DNA from: Gp6-AA40 sp963742105
GTDB taxonomy: Bacteria; Acidobacteriota; Vicinamibacteria; Vicinamibacterales; UBA2999
Direction: 5' to 3'
DNA: 64,000 nt
Assembly (NCBI GenBank): GCA_963742105.1
Contig: CAVUKN010000004.1
Location: forward strand, 1-64,000
Shown: piece after piece, positions 63,376 through 64,000 of the stretch
How positions within the stretch are numbered: the stretch's first letter is position 1
How the letters are laid out: the number at the start of each line of letters is the position of its first letter
Notes under the pieces: model-generated
Seen by the model: only the letters and a program-made list of their open reading frames with translations
What the model was told of the DNA's origin: nothing
Database searches by the model: none
Made by a program: the position numbers and the translations under genes

Positions 63376-64000
63376 CTAGATCGCGCTCTGCTGTGTCACC
63401 CGCCGCAGGACGTCCGGTTTCAGCTCGATCTTCAGCCCTTCCTTCACCTTGGTCATGTAGGCGGTGAAGAACCGGTTGCGCTTCTCGTTGAGCAGTTCGG
63501 CGCGGAAGGTTTCTTTCTCCTTGGCGAACTCGTCGGCTGTCACGTCGTCGCGGGCCTCGACCTTGACGATCACGGTTGCGTCGTTGGTGCGGATGGGATC
63601 GCTGACCGCGCTGGCGGGAAGACTGAACGCCACCGCGTCCACTTCCGGGCTGATCCCGACATCGGGCAGCGTCGCCCCCCGGGCGATCAGCTCGGTTTCC
63701 TTCGGGTCCAGCCCCTGGGCCTTGGCCGCCGCGGCAAAGTCCTTCGCGTTCTTCAGCGCCGCGGCGATTTCCGTGGCGCGCTGCCGACTCAGCTCGGCGG
63801 CGCGATTCCGAATCACGTCCTCGCGAACCTTGGCGGAGACTTCCTCGAGCTTCGGGACGTACGGATCCTTTTTCTGCGAGAGCACCATGAAGACCGGACC
63901 GCGCGCCGAATTCACCGGTTCGCTCGCCTCACCCTCCTTCAGCCGGAACGCCGCCTGCGCCACCTGCGGCGACGCACCCAGACCCGGGACCGGATCTTCG
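63376..64000 (-). CDS. SurA/PpiD-type peptidyl-prolyl isomerase, C-terminal part (cut by window edge)
   Basis: About 207 residues remain; the frame is open to the window end. The region AFRLKEGEASEPVNSARGPVFMVL is the end of a rotamase (parvulin) domain, and a helical C-terminal part follows (VSAKVREDVIRNRAAELSRQRA, VKEGLKIELKPDVLRRVTQQSAI). It assists folding of envelope proteins at the membrane. The start and N-terminal anchor lie beyond the window. Confidence 0.8.
   Translation of the reverse strand, partial: EDPVPGLGASPQVAQAAFRLKEGEASEPVNSARGPVFMVLSQKKDPYVPKLEEVSAKVREDVIRNRAAELSRQRATEIAAALKNAKDFAAAAKAQGLDPKETELIARGATLPDVGISPEVDAVAFSLPASAVSDPIRTNDATVIVKVEARDDVTADEFAKEKETFRAELLNEKRNRFFTAYMTKVKEGLKIELKPDVLRRVTQQSAI

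Overview
The window reads as a piece of a high-GC Gram-negative bacterial chromosome, most likely an acidobacterium of the Vicinamibacteria (subdivision 6) type. This is an inference. It rests on the GC-rich codon use, a BlaI repressor beside an M56 metallopeptidase fused to a TIGR03435 domain, a second stand-alone TIGR03435 secreted protein, the secreted protein at 11945-12637, and a mix of envelope, sugar-polymer and lipoprotein genes. It is mostly core and house-keeping sequence, not a phage or plasmid.

Layout. 1-4.7 kb: end of a DUF4159 gene, a BlaI/M56 regulatory pair with visible operators, a TIGR03435 protein and a YdeI-like protein. 4.7-11.7 kb: cysteine-synthase/CBS enzyme, a four-helix-bundle (IVP/Avd-like) gene between two inverted arrays of a GTGCGAG repeat, a nucleotidyltransferase coupled to an unusual UvrA, and a third array. 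12-20.9 kb: transhydrogenase operon pntA1-pntA2-pntB, alpha/beta hydrolase, YpfJ-type metalloprotease, SDR, SRPBCC protein and zinc alcohol dehydrogenase. 21-25.2 kb: methyltransferase, a GT-C-like membrane protein with a discoidin tail, and an SDR. 25.3-29.6 kb: helicase/exonuclease pair matching Bacillus MrfA-MrfB, then L31. 29.7-33.7 kb: O-antigen ligase and GT39 genes. 33.7-41.8 kb: the protein-quality-control block tig-clpP-clpX-lon followed by engB and rho, where Rho carries a long repetitive N-terminal tail. 42-49 kb: beta-helix protein, tRNA-Leu(TAG) and four genes broken by single-base frameshifts. 49.2-50.2 kb: a small membrane protein with a hairpin-rich leader and a 2OG-Fe(II) oxygenase. 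50.2-56.5 kb: a MoxR/DUF58/VWA (Bat-type) operon. 56.6-64 kb: RlmD-like RNA methyltransferase, FKBP lipoprotein, sorbosone-dehydrogenase-like protein, flavin oxidoreductase, SppA and the end of a SurA/PpiD-type chaperone.

The most unusual content is between the genes. About 18 intergenic regions hold arrays of short words repeated with a strict 7-base period, usually as two facing tracts that are reverse complements of each other. The words differ from place to place but fall into families. Six of the seven convergent gene boundaries carry one. With the GTGCGAG arrays around the four-helix-bundle gene and a separate 120-base dispersed element found twice, they form a layer of small repeated elements that no protein-coding annotation explains.

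Several genes lack a Shine-Dalgarno sequence but have a -10-like hexamer 5-11 bases before the start codon, which points to leaderless transcripts. Gene starts below were chosen with this in mind.
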